Positions 52,086-60,469 of a stretch of DNA of 64,000 nucleotides are shown one piece after another; within the stretch, counting starts at the first letter, position 1, and the number at the start of each line of letters is the position of its first letter. The position numbers and the translations under genes were made by a program. The notes below the pieces were generated by a model, which saw only the letters and a program-made list of their open reading frames with translations, was not told where the DNA came from and made no database searches. This stretch comes from Pseudomonas reidholzensis. Its GTDB lineage: Bacteria; Pseudomonadota; Gammaproteobacteria; Pseudomonadales; Pseudomonadaceae. The stretch is taken from positions 248,001 to 312,000 of the forward strand of contig NZ_UNOZ01000013.1 in NCBI RefSeq assembly GCF_900536025.1, written 5' to 3'.

Positions 52086-52736
52086 CTAACCGGGGAATGA
52101 GTCGATAGCATCCAATAAAAGTGGAATTCCTGTATATGGATTGAGCTTGTACGGCCTTGTAACTCCTGCTGGTGCTGTGGACAAGGTCTGAGCGTTTATC
52201 GCTAGTGCTCGAGTTCTCGCATCTCCGATGTTTTCACGCACAATCCGGAAGATCTCCCTCGACCCTTTCTCATACCCCTTGCCCGTATTTTTTCTAACGT
52301 GCGTTTTTAATACGCTTTGTGTAATCAGGTCGTCAAAGGATGCGTATGGTGCGTTAGTGCTGATGAAGTGTAGTAAAAGCCAGTACTCGAAGCAAACGTT
52401 GGAAAGTGCGATGTTTACGTTGTTCTGGATTGCTAATGAGTAGGCTTTCTCGTGCAGATCATCTGAATACTTATGAGTGGACTCCCTGTCATAAACTACC
52501 CAGTACGCGTCCCCTGTGGGGTTGTTGCCGCTATTTTTATCTCTGATCGCTTCTTCAACAAGTTGTACAGGGGTGTTTTTGTTTGAGTCTTCAATCCGTA
52601 TTACAGTGCGAAGGCGTGAGTCGCTTTTGTTGTTTATATACGATTGAAGGTAGTTTGGCTCGGTTTTCCTGCCCTCGCAATAGACATGCATCTTTCGAGG
52701 GACGCGGGCGTTAGTGTTGGGGCGAGGCTTAGGCAT
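52086..52736 (-). CDS. RloB-like (AbiLii-type) predicted nuclease
   Basis: 216 aa. The RloB family pattern is clear: N-terminal HVYCEGRKTEPNYLQSYINN, which carries the conserved Glu, and DAYWVVYDRESTHKYSDDLH, an acidic pair like the TOPRIM DxD, then NVCFEYWLLLHF. By family logic it is a metal-dependent nuclease held in check by its ATPase partner. Its ATG overlaps the ATPase stop (TAATG). AT-rich compared with phage genes. RloA/RloB pairs correspond to AbiL-type abortive infection. Confidence 0.82.
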   Translation of the reverse strand: MPKPRPNTNARVPRKMHVYCEGRKTEPNYLQSYINNKSDSRLRTVIRIEDSNKNTPVQLVEEAIRDKNSGNNPTGDAYWVVYDRESTHKYSDDLHEKAYSLAIQNNVNIALSNVCFEYWLLLHFISTNAPYASFDDLITQSVLKTHVRKNTGKGYEKGSREIFRIVRENIGDARTRALAINAQTLSTAPAGVTRPYKLNPYTGIPLLLDAIDSFPG

Positions 52737-54055
52737 TATTCTTCCTCGTCGGTAGCAGCTTCGTGGCGAACATTTGGTTTGCTGAGATCAAGTTCGTCCA
52801 AAAGGTACTCGGATATTGCTTGGAAATTAACCTGAGGGATTGCCCCAAACCTACCCTCTGCATACCAAGCTGCATAAGGACTCGAGGGAGTTACTGTGCT
52901 CTTATCGAACTCATCAAGCGAGTAGATTTTTGACGCGCCGCCATTTTTCTTCGCAAACCAGATTTGGTCTCGGCGCATCAATGTAGGACTCATGAGCTCC
53001 AGGTTGTGCGTTGTAAAAATAAGCTGTGCCCCATTAATATTTAGGTCGGGGCAGTTGAAGATCTTGATTATTAGCTCTGCGATGTGCGGGTGGAAGCTGC
53101 TCTCAAGCTCGTCAATGATTATTACGGAGCCCATTTTTAATGAGCTAAGAATCACTGGTAGCATCTTGAATAGTTGTTGGGTTCCTTCAGACTCTTGATC
53201 TTGTTCGAAAGCTGTGGATCCGCCATTTTCTGTGTCGTGGTGGAAGATAAAGTTATACCGGTGACGTCTCAGAATCTCGTCTTTGATGTCTTGCGGCATT
53301 TCAACTGGGAATTTATGCTGGCCGAGGTCGATTTCCTCTCGAGTAATTCTGGAGACCCCAGTATCAATCCGGCTCATGAAGTTCGCAGTGAGCTCCAGTA
53401 CGCCATCGCTCTTATATATGTCGGATAGAGGCAGTTCTCGATTCAGGCCGAAAATCAAAATATTGCGGAAGTAGTTATAAACATTCCTAATCATCTTCGG
53501 CGCGGCTGCGTTGTTTCCTGCCTTAGAGAGATAAAGATTGTTGTCGAAGAAAGGAATTTTCTTCATTCCGCCTTTGTAGTGGCTTCCAAAGGAGATGTTT
53601 TCCCAGGAGTCTCCTAGTTTTCGAGTGAAAATATTAGCTCTAAGTCTCGACGGGTAGAAGTCTAAGCTTTCGGTCAGGATTTTTTGATTGTTAAATGATA
53701 CTGCGTATATGTAGCGACGATCTCCTGGGATTATGAATTCAATTTCAAATTCAATTGGAGAGTCAAGACTTTCTGCTGAGAGTAAGTAGGGCTCGAAGCA
53801 ACGTATTTCTTTGTCTTCTTTAAAGCTGTCCGACTCTGATACCAGCCAGCGCAATGCTTTGAATGCCATAAGGACATTTGATTTTCCAGACGCATTCGCA
53901 CCGTAGATCACGGCCGATTTCAGCACCGCGATGCCATCATTTAGAGGGTAAGTGATGTTGCCCAGAAGGTTGGATTTGGGATGCTCAGCGTGCAGGCTCA
54001 GCATCGCATCGTCTCGGAATGACCTGAAATTTCTGAAGCTGAAGTCGACGATCAT
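52736..54055 (-). CDS. AAA15-family ATPase (RloA/AbiLi-type) of an abortive infection pair
   Basis: 439 aa. SMC/OLD-like ABC ATPase: MIVDFSFRNFRSFRDDAMLS, Walker A IYGANASGKSNVLMAFKAL, Walker B GSVIIIDELESSFHPH, and IFTTHNLELM (H-loop). The middle insert is lineage specific. It probably senses an incoming phage and releases or activates the RloB partner, as proposed for AbiL and for the related AriA/AriB (PARIS) pair. Low GC against the flanking phage DNA points to separate acquisition. Confidence 0.85.
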   Translation of the reverse strand: MIVDFSFRNFRSFRDDAMLSLHAEHPKSNLLGNITYPLNDGIAVLKSAVIYGANASGKSNVLMAFKALRWLVSESDSFKEDKEIRCFEPYLLSAESLDSPIEFEIEFIIPGDRRYIYAVSFNNQKILTESLDFYPSRLRANIFTRKLGDSWENISFGSHYKGGMKKIPFFDNNLYLSKAGNNAAAPKMIRNVYNYFRNILIFGLNRELPLSDIYKSDGVLELTANFMSRIDTGVSRITREEIDLGQHKFPVEMPQDIKDEILRRHRYNFIFHHDTENGGSTAFEQDQESEGTQQLFKMLPVILSSLKMGSVIIIDELESSFHPHIAELIIKIFNCPDLNINGAQLIFTTHNLELMSPTLMRRDQIWFAKKNGGASKIYSLDEFDKSTVTPSSPYAAWYAEGRFGAIPQVNFQAISEYLLDELDLSKPNVRHEAATDEEE

Positions 54056-54437
54056 GCGGTTTGGATCCTTTACTGGCGGTGCTTTTCCTTAATTTAACAG
54101 AAAAATTAGGCTTGTAAGAGATTTATAGCGTTGCTGGCTCGTTTTCGCCCTGGCCCCCAAGGTGCTGGCAGCTGTCCTCATCAAGGCTGGCTGTGTATGA
54201 GGGCTACCCCTGAAGCGTGACAGTTAATTTTCGCCGACTGATGGGAACCGTCGGATGAGGGCGCTGTGCAGAGGGAGGCTTTGCTCTGTACATCAGTAAT
54301 GCCAATGCTCGACTGAGGGTGAAGAGCTTCCTGCATTCCGGATTCGACGCAACGTCATCAATCCAGGGGATGCTGGAGTGGTGCCAGGTGTTGACCAAAG
54401 GCAGTTCGTTGTTGGAGGGCTTTGATTGGGCCATTCG
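54056..54437. other. Spacer with the probable promoter of the RloA/RloB pair
   Basis: No gene recognised. An AT-rich patch near 54,090-54,115 (TTAATTTAACAG region) lies before the ATPase start (AAAGGA 11 bases upstream) and may hold its promoter. The part from 54,320 on merges into the decayed umuC. Confidence 0.4.
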
Positions 54438-55438
54438 TCGATCGAGGCGATGGTGCCGGCATCCTACGTCTACTCGATCGATGAGTGTTTTGCCGACCTC
54501 ACTGGATTTCCCGACAGCCTCACCCAGTTCGGCCGCGAAGTTCGGCCCAAGGTCCTGCGCTGCACTGGCATCCCCGTGGGTGTGGGGATCGCCCGCACCA
54601 AGACCCTGGCAAAGCTGGCCAACCACACTGAGAAGCGGCTGCAGGCCCAGACGGGCGGAGTGGTCGACATCTGCGAGTCGTTCAAGCGTGACTGGGTACT
54701 CCGCAACACCGCCGTCAAGGAGGTCTGGGGTATCGGCCGGCGGATGACCGCGCACCTGGAGAGCATGGGCATCCACAGAGCAATGGACTTGGCCAGGGCG
54801 GATCCGCAGATGCTTCGGCAGAAGTTCAGCGTGGGGGTTGAGAAGACCGCCTGAGAGCTTGCCGGCACTACATGCCTCGAGCTGGATGAGGCGGCGCCGC
54901 CCAAGCAGGAGATCTGCTGCAGCCGGATGTTCGGCATGCGGCTGTCGGAGCTGACGCCGATCAAGCAGGCGGTGGCAACCTACGCGGGGCGTGCGGAGGA
55001 GAAGCTGCGCGCCCAGGGCTCAGTGTGCAAGTGCCTCCGAGTCAGCATCTGCACTGGCATGTTCAACCACAACGGGTTGCATCACGCGCAAGGCGTTGGT
55101 GGAGCTGCCGTACACGACTAACGATACGTTGCTGCTCACCCGGGCGGCGATTGATGCGATGGAGCGGATCTACCAGCCTGGGTGCCGGTACAGCAAGGCC
55201 GAGGTGCTGCTGCTCGATCTGCGGCAACCAGGGGAGTTCACTGACGATCTGTTCGCGCTCTCCCAGCCGGCAACCTGCGATCGCCTCATGTCTGCCCTGG
55301 ATGAGATCAATGGGAGGTATGGCCGAGGAACTGTTAGATCCGGCAGCGTCCCCCGCGCCCCCGATTGGGGTATGCGCCGCGAAATGATGAGTCAAGTCCT
55401 ACACAGCTCGTGTCGACCAGTTGTGGAAGGTCTACTAG
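54438..55438 (+). pseudogene. umuC: Decayed umuC (DNA polymerase V catalytic subunit)
   Basis: Y-family polymerase sequence spread over several frames: MVPASYVYSIDECFADLTGF, GIPVGVGIARTKTLAKLANH, WGIGRRMTAHLESMGIHRAM, then an in-frame TGA at 54,852-54,854, a continuation (ELTPIKQAVATYAGRAEEKL), a shift near 55,060, and LLTRAAIDAMERIYQPGCRY to APDWGMRREMMSQ. A further one-base change near 55,395 disturbs the final YTARVDQLWKVY ending, whose old stop is at 55,436-55,438. About 75 N-terminal residues are missing. No umuD partner remains. GC-rich, unlike its neighbours. Confidence 0.87.
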
Positions 55439-55449
55439 AGTTCGGAGCG

Positions 55450-55854
55450 CTACAGTGAATTCGGGAGTGTGTTGGAGTTATCAATTGCTTGAAGGAACTC
55501 CCTGACGCCGATTTCTACATTGGCGTAAGATTTTCCACGGGTGCTAACAAAAGTGGCTTTGTGCGTACTGGTAGCGTGCTTAACCTCTTCTCGGCCCATT
55601 GGCTTGGATGAAAAGCCGTTAATGCTTTCGCCATGAATCTCATCGCCAACGTTAATCATCGATTTATCAGATACTTGAGTTTCTGTGTCCCCAAGAGGCT
55701 TGCTGATCCTGGCAAAGCCATGGATGCTTAACTTAAAGTTGAATACAAGAGCTTTGGTGAATTTAGATTTTGTTGGGCCGTTCATTTTGAATTTACGGCA
55801 CTGCAACTCCAAGGCGTTTCCTTCAATGGAATCGCCGATGGCCGACTTTCTCAT
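55450..55854 (-). CDS. Unknown protein C of the three-gene cargo operon
   Basis: 134 aa. Mixed beta-rich sequence without membrane segments: FTKALVFNFKLSIHGFARIS, VSDKSMINVGDEIHGESING and HKATFVSTRGKSYANVEIGV. No catalytic motif recognised. Its start overlaps the stop of gene B by ATGA. Rich in A+T, basic N-terminus. Function unknown; part of one operon with the next two. Confidence 0.6.
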   Translation of the reverse strand: MRKSAIGDSIEGNALELQCRKFKMNGPTKSKFTKALVFNFKLSIHGFARISKPLGDTETQVSDKSMINVGDEIHGESINGFSSKPMGREEVKHATSTHKATFVSTRGKSYANVEIGVREFLQAIDNSNTLPNSL

Positions 55855-56357
55855 TTTGCTGCTTCCTGCAATTGTGGTTGGCTAAAAATCAGGTTTCGGG
55901 GGATGAGGCTCAAGGCTTTATCCACTGACTCTACTGAGCAATGAAGCAAGTTCGCAAGGTCAGAAGGCGAGAACTCAATCTCAGTTAATTCAAGGGTCTT
56001 TTTGATTAACACTGCTAGAGAGTTAATCGGATGCTCCATTTCCTCAACGGCAATAGCTTCTGCTGCTTTTTCAAATTCCTCCTCAGAGATTTGCTCGAGT
56101 AGGTAAGCGGTATAGCTCGAGTTGAAGTCGAGGACTCGATGCTGCCAGTTGATTACATTATTCAGAGTTCTCAGGTCATTCTGCCATCTTGCTCTGACTT
56201 CATTTAGTTGGCCTAGAAAATCTTGCGTCCTGATGGTTTGAATTTCAACTATTTGCGAAAATGTGTTTTTCGTGACCCGGGCGAGCATATCTAGCTCTTT
56301 CAAGTTGTGGGTCGCGGTAGTTTCAGTGGTTGTTATGGTCTGGAAAAAGTCGTTCAC
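55851..56357 (-). CDS. Unknown protein B of the three-gene cargo operon
   Basis: 168 aa, almost entirely helical: TRTQDFLGQLNEVRARWQND-like middle, LEQISEEEFEKAAEAIAVEE, and a C-terminal FSPSDLANLLHCSVESVDKA segment that looks like a helix-turn-helix. No signal peptide. Overlaps gene A and gene C by 4 nt on both sides, so all three are translated together. Could be an adaptor, antitoxin or regulator; not recognised. Confidence 0.6.
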   Translation of the reverse strand: MNDFFQTITTTETTATHNLKELDMLARVTKNTFSQIVEIQTIRTQDFLGQLNEVRARWQNDLRTLNNVINWQHRVLDFNSSYTAYLLEQISEEEFEKAAEAIAVEEMEHPINSLAVLIKKTLELTEIEFSPSDLANLLHCSVESVDKALSLIPRNLIFSQPQLQEAAK

Positions 56358-57100
56358 AGTTCATCCCCTATGTTTAGTAGCTTAAGGAGTTCTTCTGGGA
56401 AATACTGAGTGATGATGGAAATTATTTCATCTGGGCCGCTATTTTTATATCCCTCGACTTGAGCTTTGGGGCGAGAGTTTACGTCAACTTTGAGGGCTAC
56501 GCCTTGCTCAACGATGGGAAGACTCATTAGGTCAATTGTTTGCCCGCCTTCAACCATGCCGCCGCGCTTCTCATAAACATCGGCTTCGACGTTGAGGAAG
56601 TTGTTGCTTGGATGCAAATACCCAACTTTTACTGATGTGCTAGCAATTTCGCCGAATTTCGGGAACTTGATAGAGTGGCTGAAAAGGTACTCTCCAAGTG
56701 CTTCGCGGGATTCGGCAGATGGTAGGGACAGTGTGATTATAAGTGCGCTCTCATTCAGGTTTGTGTCTTTGCGGAACTTTTGAATTCGTTTGTGAATTTC
56801 GCGAGCATTAGTGAAAACAATTTCGAGTTGTTCTCTTAAGGATTTATGGCCGGGTTCAAATCCAAGATTAAGCTGGCAAAGGGTCTGGCTGATTAGCAGT
56901 TGCTTGTGAGAGTTTTGAAAGAGTAAGCGTGGTTGGGCAGGGTCGAAATCATCAGGGAGGTTGGTTTGATGGGACTGAGACTGGATAAAGCTTCCAAAAG
57001 CGTCGTCGGCAAGCTCCTGCTTGTACTTAATCCTTGTGTCGATATCGTAAGCTGCTTGATAGACAGCTTGAGAGATATACGCTTTCTTCATGTCAAACAT
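56354..57100 (-). CDS. Unknown protein A of the three-gene cargo operon
   Basis: 248 aa from ATG 57100 (MFDMKKAYISQAVYQAAYDI); starts at 57,121 or a TTG at 57,160 are possible and none has a good ribosome site. Sequence PRLLFQNSHKQLLISQTLCQ followed by NLGFEPGHKSLREQLEIVFT vaguely resembles the sporadic TIGR04255 family, a weak impression only. The C-terminal half is beta-rich and ends ITQYFPEELLKLLNIGDEL. No catalytic motif seen. First gene of the operon, close to attR, AT-rich. Confidence 0.6.
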   Translation of the reverse strand: MFDMKKAYISQAVYQAAYDIDTRIKYKQELADDAFGSFIQSQSHQTNLPDDFDPAQPRLLFQNSHKQLLISQTLCQLNLGFEPGHKSLREQLEIVFTNAREIHKRIQKFRKDTNLNESALIITLSLPSAESREALGEYLFSHSIKFPKFGEIASTSVKVGYLHPSNNFLNVEADVYEKRGGMVEGGQTIDLMSLPIVEQGVALKVDVNSRPKAQVEGYKNSGPDEIISIITQYFPEELLKLLNIGDEL

Positions 57101-57160
57101 TGATGAGGTCCGATTATGCATGCGATTGTAAAATTCGCTCGTGTGCGAGAGCAGGCTCAA

Positions 57161-57454
57161 GCAAACGCCAAAAAGGCCTACTCATTACCATTTCACGGCT
57201 TTCTCTGCAAGTATTGCTTAGCTTCAGGGTAGCAGATGGCCGAGAACGGGTTTGGGCGTAGCGATAGGAATGGATGAAATGGGGTCTTCCTGGTAGGTCT
57301 CTGGCGAGGCGCAGGGTTGAGCTTTTACTTGGTGATGCGCCTTCGGCGGCCGGCCATCATCCGAAAATGACTCCATGGTACAAAAATGGTACGCGGGTAG
57401 TCATGGTGCCATGCGCGCCAAGTGATTCAAGGGCTAAGGTAAAAGTGGGCCCAA
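57161..57454. other. Prophage right end, with GTAC-type repeats
   Basis: About 290 bp without a gene. ATGGTACAAAAATGGTACGC (57,374-57,393) contains two GGTAC repeats like those near attL (14,105-14,121) and may hold integrase arm sites. The promoter of the three-gene operon should lie near 57,110-57,250. Confidence 0.5.
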
Positions 57455-57534
57455 TCCATCATCGGCGCAACGCTGAAGCGGCGGGAAGGCTCAGGCCTTG
57501 TGTCTAGCGGGTTTGTGGCTGATTTCGTGTGCAT
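57427..57534 (-). pseudogene. dusA: Displaced 5' end of dusA
   Basis: From ATG 57534 it encodes MHTKSATNPLDTRP followed by EPSRRFSVAPMMDW, the normal DusA start, then runs into phage sequence and stops after 36 codons. It was cut from the rest of dusA by the prophage. Its upstream sequence GGTACAAAATACG resembles the phage-borne dusA leader near attL, which suggests this end was itself supplied by an earlier element. Confidence 0.85.
57455..57493. other. attR
   Basis: Copy of the 39-bp attachment sequence (37/39 identical to 13,967-14,005). Mismatches at 57,463 and 57,478 bracket the likely crossover core GGCGCAACGCTGAA. Confidence 0.88.
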
Positions 57535-57567
57535 GTTGGTCTGCGTATTTTGTACCGGTTTCAGGCG

Positions 57568-57677
57568 TTCCAGATCCGGATCAATCGTGATGGCCGCAAG
57601 TCTACCAAGAGACGCAGGCCTTCGCGCGCAAACAGTCTGCCGAAGCGTGGATCCGCCGACGTGAGGCTGGGTGCTAG
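57568..57677 (+). pseudogene. Remnant of a second dusA-type integrase
   Basis: Encodes FQIRINRDG and, after a frame change, VYQETQAFARKQSAEAWIRRREAGC in pieces. This aligns with QIRINRDKVTVYQESQTFARKQAAVAWAKRRE of the intact integrase (about residues 20-50). Position and orientation relative to the dusA 5' end are the same as for the living int. Only about 110 bp remain; the rest of that element is gone. Confidence 0.82.
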
Positions 57678-57829
57678 GAGTCCGAGGGGGTTCGAGGGCT
57701 ATCACTACGATCGGACGTTACCCTTTCCGTAGTCGATAACCCCCTCAAGTCGGGACACGAGGTTCCGATAGGGTTGCAGGTGGGGGGCTAGATAGTCGTG
57801 TAAAAGGCTTAAGCCGAAAATTGCACTAC

Positions 57830-58654
57830 TTATGGGATTGGTCGCTGCCAATCACCCATTAACTCTTCCTTTCCGTGCTTGTCCACTCGGTAAACTTTCC
57901 CGTCTCGAACTAAGTCTGCATAGCCTTCAAAGAAAAACCCTCGCTTGTCGTAGCGTGGAGGGATTATGACCTTGCCAGATTTATCAATGAATCCCCAGCG
58001 ACCATCGATTGCCACTGTAAAAAGATTGTCGTTCAGGTATCTGCCAGCCCACACATTATAAGCAATTTGATCATAATTTAGTGGCGTTACTGGATTGCCT
58101 TTCAAGTCATATATCATGCCGTCTCGCTTACCCTTAAAGGCAACTATAAACCCTTCAGATATAGATGGCTTTGATCCGAATGTCGGTCCAATTATCTCGC
58201 GCCCCGCAGTATTAATAATCACCCAGCCGCGCTCGCCTTGCACTACTGCCAGGTTTCCCTGCTCCTGCCGGAAATAGTCTATTTCCTTATACAGAAAAGG
58301 AATGACGACATTTCCTTTGGCATCTAAATATCCACATTTTCCTTCAGCGCAGACGCCCACGAGCCCACTATTAAGATTCAAGCCTCTATCGTATTTAAAG
58401 GGTATAGCGATTTTTCCACGCTGATCGATATAGCCTATCTTTTCCCCCACTCTGGCAGCACTAATGCCTCCTTTGAACAGCAAAACGTTTTTGTAGATTG
58501 GAGGGATCACAACAACGCCATTCTTATCTTTAGCCCCCCAGCTTCGATTTAACTCAAATGGAATTGGATACTTGTCAGTAGTATTCCTTTCAGCAGATAC
58601 GCAGCCAGAAAGAACGCCAATAACAAAAGCCCAAATCACGCATTTAACAACCAT
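57830..58654 (-). CDS. WG-repeat lipoprotein
   Basis: 274 aa from ATG 58654 (GGA seven bases upstream; an in-frame ATG four codons earlier lacks a site). Lipoprotein signal ending IGVLSGC, then at least five WG-type repeats such as KIGYIDQRGKIAIPFKYD, KCGYLDAKGNVVIPFLY and RWGFIDKSGKVIIPPRYD. Likely anchored in the outer or inner membrane, function unknown; these repeats often serve binding roles. AT-rich, outside attR, possibly left over from the earlier dusA element. Confidence 0.8.
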   Translation of the reverse strand: MVVKCVIWAFVIGVLSGCVSAERNTTDKYPIPFELNRSWGAKDKNGVVVIPPIYKNVLLFKGGISAARVGEKIGYIDQRGKIAIPFKYDRGLNLNSGLVGVCAEGKCGYLDAKGNVVIPFLYKEIDYFRQEQGNLAVVQGERGWVIINTAGREIIGPTFGSKPSISEGFIVAFKGKRDGMIYDLKGNPVTPLNYDQIAYNVWAGRYLNDNLFTVAIDGRWGFIDKSGKVIIPPRYDKRGFFFEGYADLVRDGKVYRVDKHGKEELMGDWQRPIP

Positions 58655-59374
58655 GATAATTTCCATATTTTCTGATTAATTAGGGGCGACCTGAAAGGCT
58701 TTACTATACTCAGCTCCGCTTTCGGGAGTGCTGGAGTGGAACAAAATACGCCGCTTTGACCCAGCTGAATAAAACCTAGCCGCCCGCCGCCACGCACAAA
58801 GCCACTCATCTCTTTGATTCGGCGACTGCGTAGCCGAGTCATCCACTGGACTATATCACTGTGAGGTTCGACAGGTAAGTAATGCATGGCGTGGTGGTTT
58901 ATTGGCGGACTGGGATGCACTTCGTTAAAACTGTTGAATCTTGTTTTCTCCCCGTTTCGGTAGTCATCAGTTACGCCAATGCATCAAATTTTGCAGCCAG
59001 GATGAAGTGACGCCAAAAACATCACGTAATTGCTTAGCGGTGATCGTTCGATCCACGACATCCAAAGCCAGCGCCGTTCGCAGTGCTAGCCAGCACTGTT
59101 TCGATAAGTGCTTAGGTGCTTGCAGCCCCTGCTCCAAGGGCCAGCGGGAGAACACGCTGCAGGTGCAGATTGCAATGATTCCTGAGCCGGATGATGGCGA
59201 GTTGATGTTCGCCTCTGGCAGCGGTATGCCTTATACGCTGGACATCGACTCTATTATCTACTTGGAGTGTCTACCGGATCAGCATCACCGGCAAACCCCC
59301 TCATATCGGCACACGCGTTTCGCTTTTACAACCAGCCTTTCAGGGTGTTCTGAAAATGCGCTCGGCGTGAAATC
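58655..59374. other. About 700 bp without a supported gene
   Basis: Open frames on both strands lack ribosome sites and recognisable sequence. Minus-strand 58,967-59,155 (ending TSSWLQNLMHWRN) and plus-strand 59,160-59,290 (IPEPDDGELMFASGSG) look like gene scraps, so this is probably decayed mobile DNA. Confidence 0.45.
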
Positions 59375-59376
59375 GC

Positions 59377-59525
59377 CGGGGCCGCTGCGCGCCCCTTTCG
59401 CGACACAAGGCCGCTCCCACAGGAATGCCGTGATGCCCAATTTTTGCTCACTACGCAAAAATGACTGCACCGCGCCGCTCCTGTGGGAGCGGCCTTGTGT
59501 CGCGAAAGGGCTGCGCAGCGGCCCC
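59377..59525. repeat. REPIN: two inverted REP sequences
   Basis: The left REP (59,377-59,422, containing CGCGACACAAGGCCGCTCCC) and right REP (59,479-59,525) are near-perfect reverse complements over about 45 bp with a 56-bp spacer, a long hairpin typical of Pseudomonas REPINs. Located after the DUF1989 stop. Confidence 0.85.
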
Positions 59526-59575
59526 AGCGAGCTCAAGCCAAGCGCAATTTCTGAACACCTTGGAAGGGCTGGCTT

Positions 59576-60442
59576 TTACACCCCAACCCCATGGGTACGA
59601 TCGTAACCACTCACCACCGGCGCGACCCATCCCTCAGGTCGCTGCGCCGCTTCATAGATCTCAACCAGCAACGGATAGCACTTGGCCGTATCGGATGAAT
59701 GCTCCGCCGAGCAGTCCCCTCCCGGGCAGGCGGACAGGCACCCCAGCAAATCGATCTCCGCAAAAAACTCCAGATAGTCGCCCGGCTGCACCGGGCTGGC
59801 CTTCATGAAGTACTGGCCGGTATCGCGGGTAAACCCGGTGCACATGAACACGTTGAGCACATCATGCACATGCGGTTCGGCGTCATGCAGTGCCAGCCCT
59901 GTCGAGGCCGACAAGGCCCGCGTCAGGTTCGAATGGCAGCAATGGTGATACTGACCGCCACCACTGAGCAGGTTGTGCGTGTAGGGGTCGCAGCGCGTGC
60001 CGATCACGTCGTGCACCGACCCGCCAAACTCATCGAAACCGTACCAGTCGAGCGTGTCATGGGTGATGGTCGCCATCGGGCGCAGGCTGGGAAAACTTGA
60101 GAACAGCTGGTCGCCAACACCCAGGTGCGTGCCGTTCAGTGCACGGGTCTTGCCCGTGTAGAAGCGCTCGCTCAGGTCATGCTGGTTGAACAGGTTGAGG
60201 TCGCCGACCTGTGGCCCCTCGGTCGAGACAATGCGGAAAAAGCTGCCCGCCGGCACGGTAAAGGTTGCCGCGTCGCGGGCGGGCACCACGACCGTCCTGA
60301 CGTGCTTGAGCCCTTCTCGAACGGCGCGGTAAGCGCCAATGTCAGGGCGGGGCAGGGTCTCGACCGGGTAGCACAGCACCGGCTTGATGGCCTTGCGCTG
60401 TGCGGCGTCAATCGGGGCCTTGGAAAGAGGGATAGGCTTCAT
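59576..60442 (-). CDS. DUF1989 (urea carboxylase-associated) family protein
   Basis: 288 aa. TVPAGSFFRIVSTEGPQVGD and LNLFNQHDLSERFYTGKTRA, then HDVIGTRCDPYTHNLLSGGG and a Cys-rich LLGCLSACPGGDCSAEHS are typical of DUF1989. The family includes the carboxyguanidine deiminase subunits that work with urea carboxylase. Here it is a lone member next to an amino-acid-type ABC transporter and a GntR regulator, so its substrate is probably the transported nitrogen compound. Confidence 0.85.
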   Translation of the reverse strand: MKPIPLSKAPIDAAQRKAIKPVLCYPVETLPRPDIGAYRAVREGLKHVRTVVVPARDAATFTVPAGSFFRIVSTEGPQVGDLNLFNQHDLSERFYTGKTRALNGTHLGVGDQLFSSFPSLRPMATITHDTLDWYGFDEFGGSVHDVIGTRCDPYTHNLLSGGGQYHHCCHSNLTRALSASTGLALHDAEPHVHDVLNVFMCTGFTRDTGQYFMKASPVQPGDYLEFFAEIDLLGCLSACPGGDCSAEHSSDTAKCYPLLVEIYEAAQRPEGWVAPVVSGYDRTHGVGV

Positions 60443-60469
60443 GGGGTTCTCCGTTGGGTTGCACGCGGG

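Noticed and set aside
58636..58920. Minus-strand open frame overlapping the start of the WG-repeat gene
   Set aside because: No ribosome site, no recognisable sequence, and it overlaps the promoter region of a better gene.
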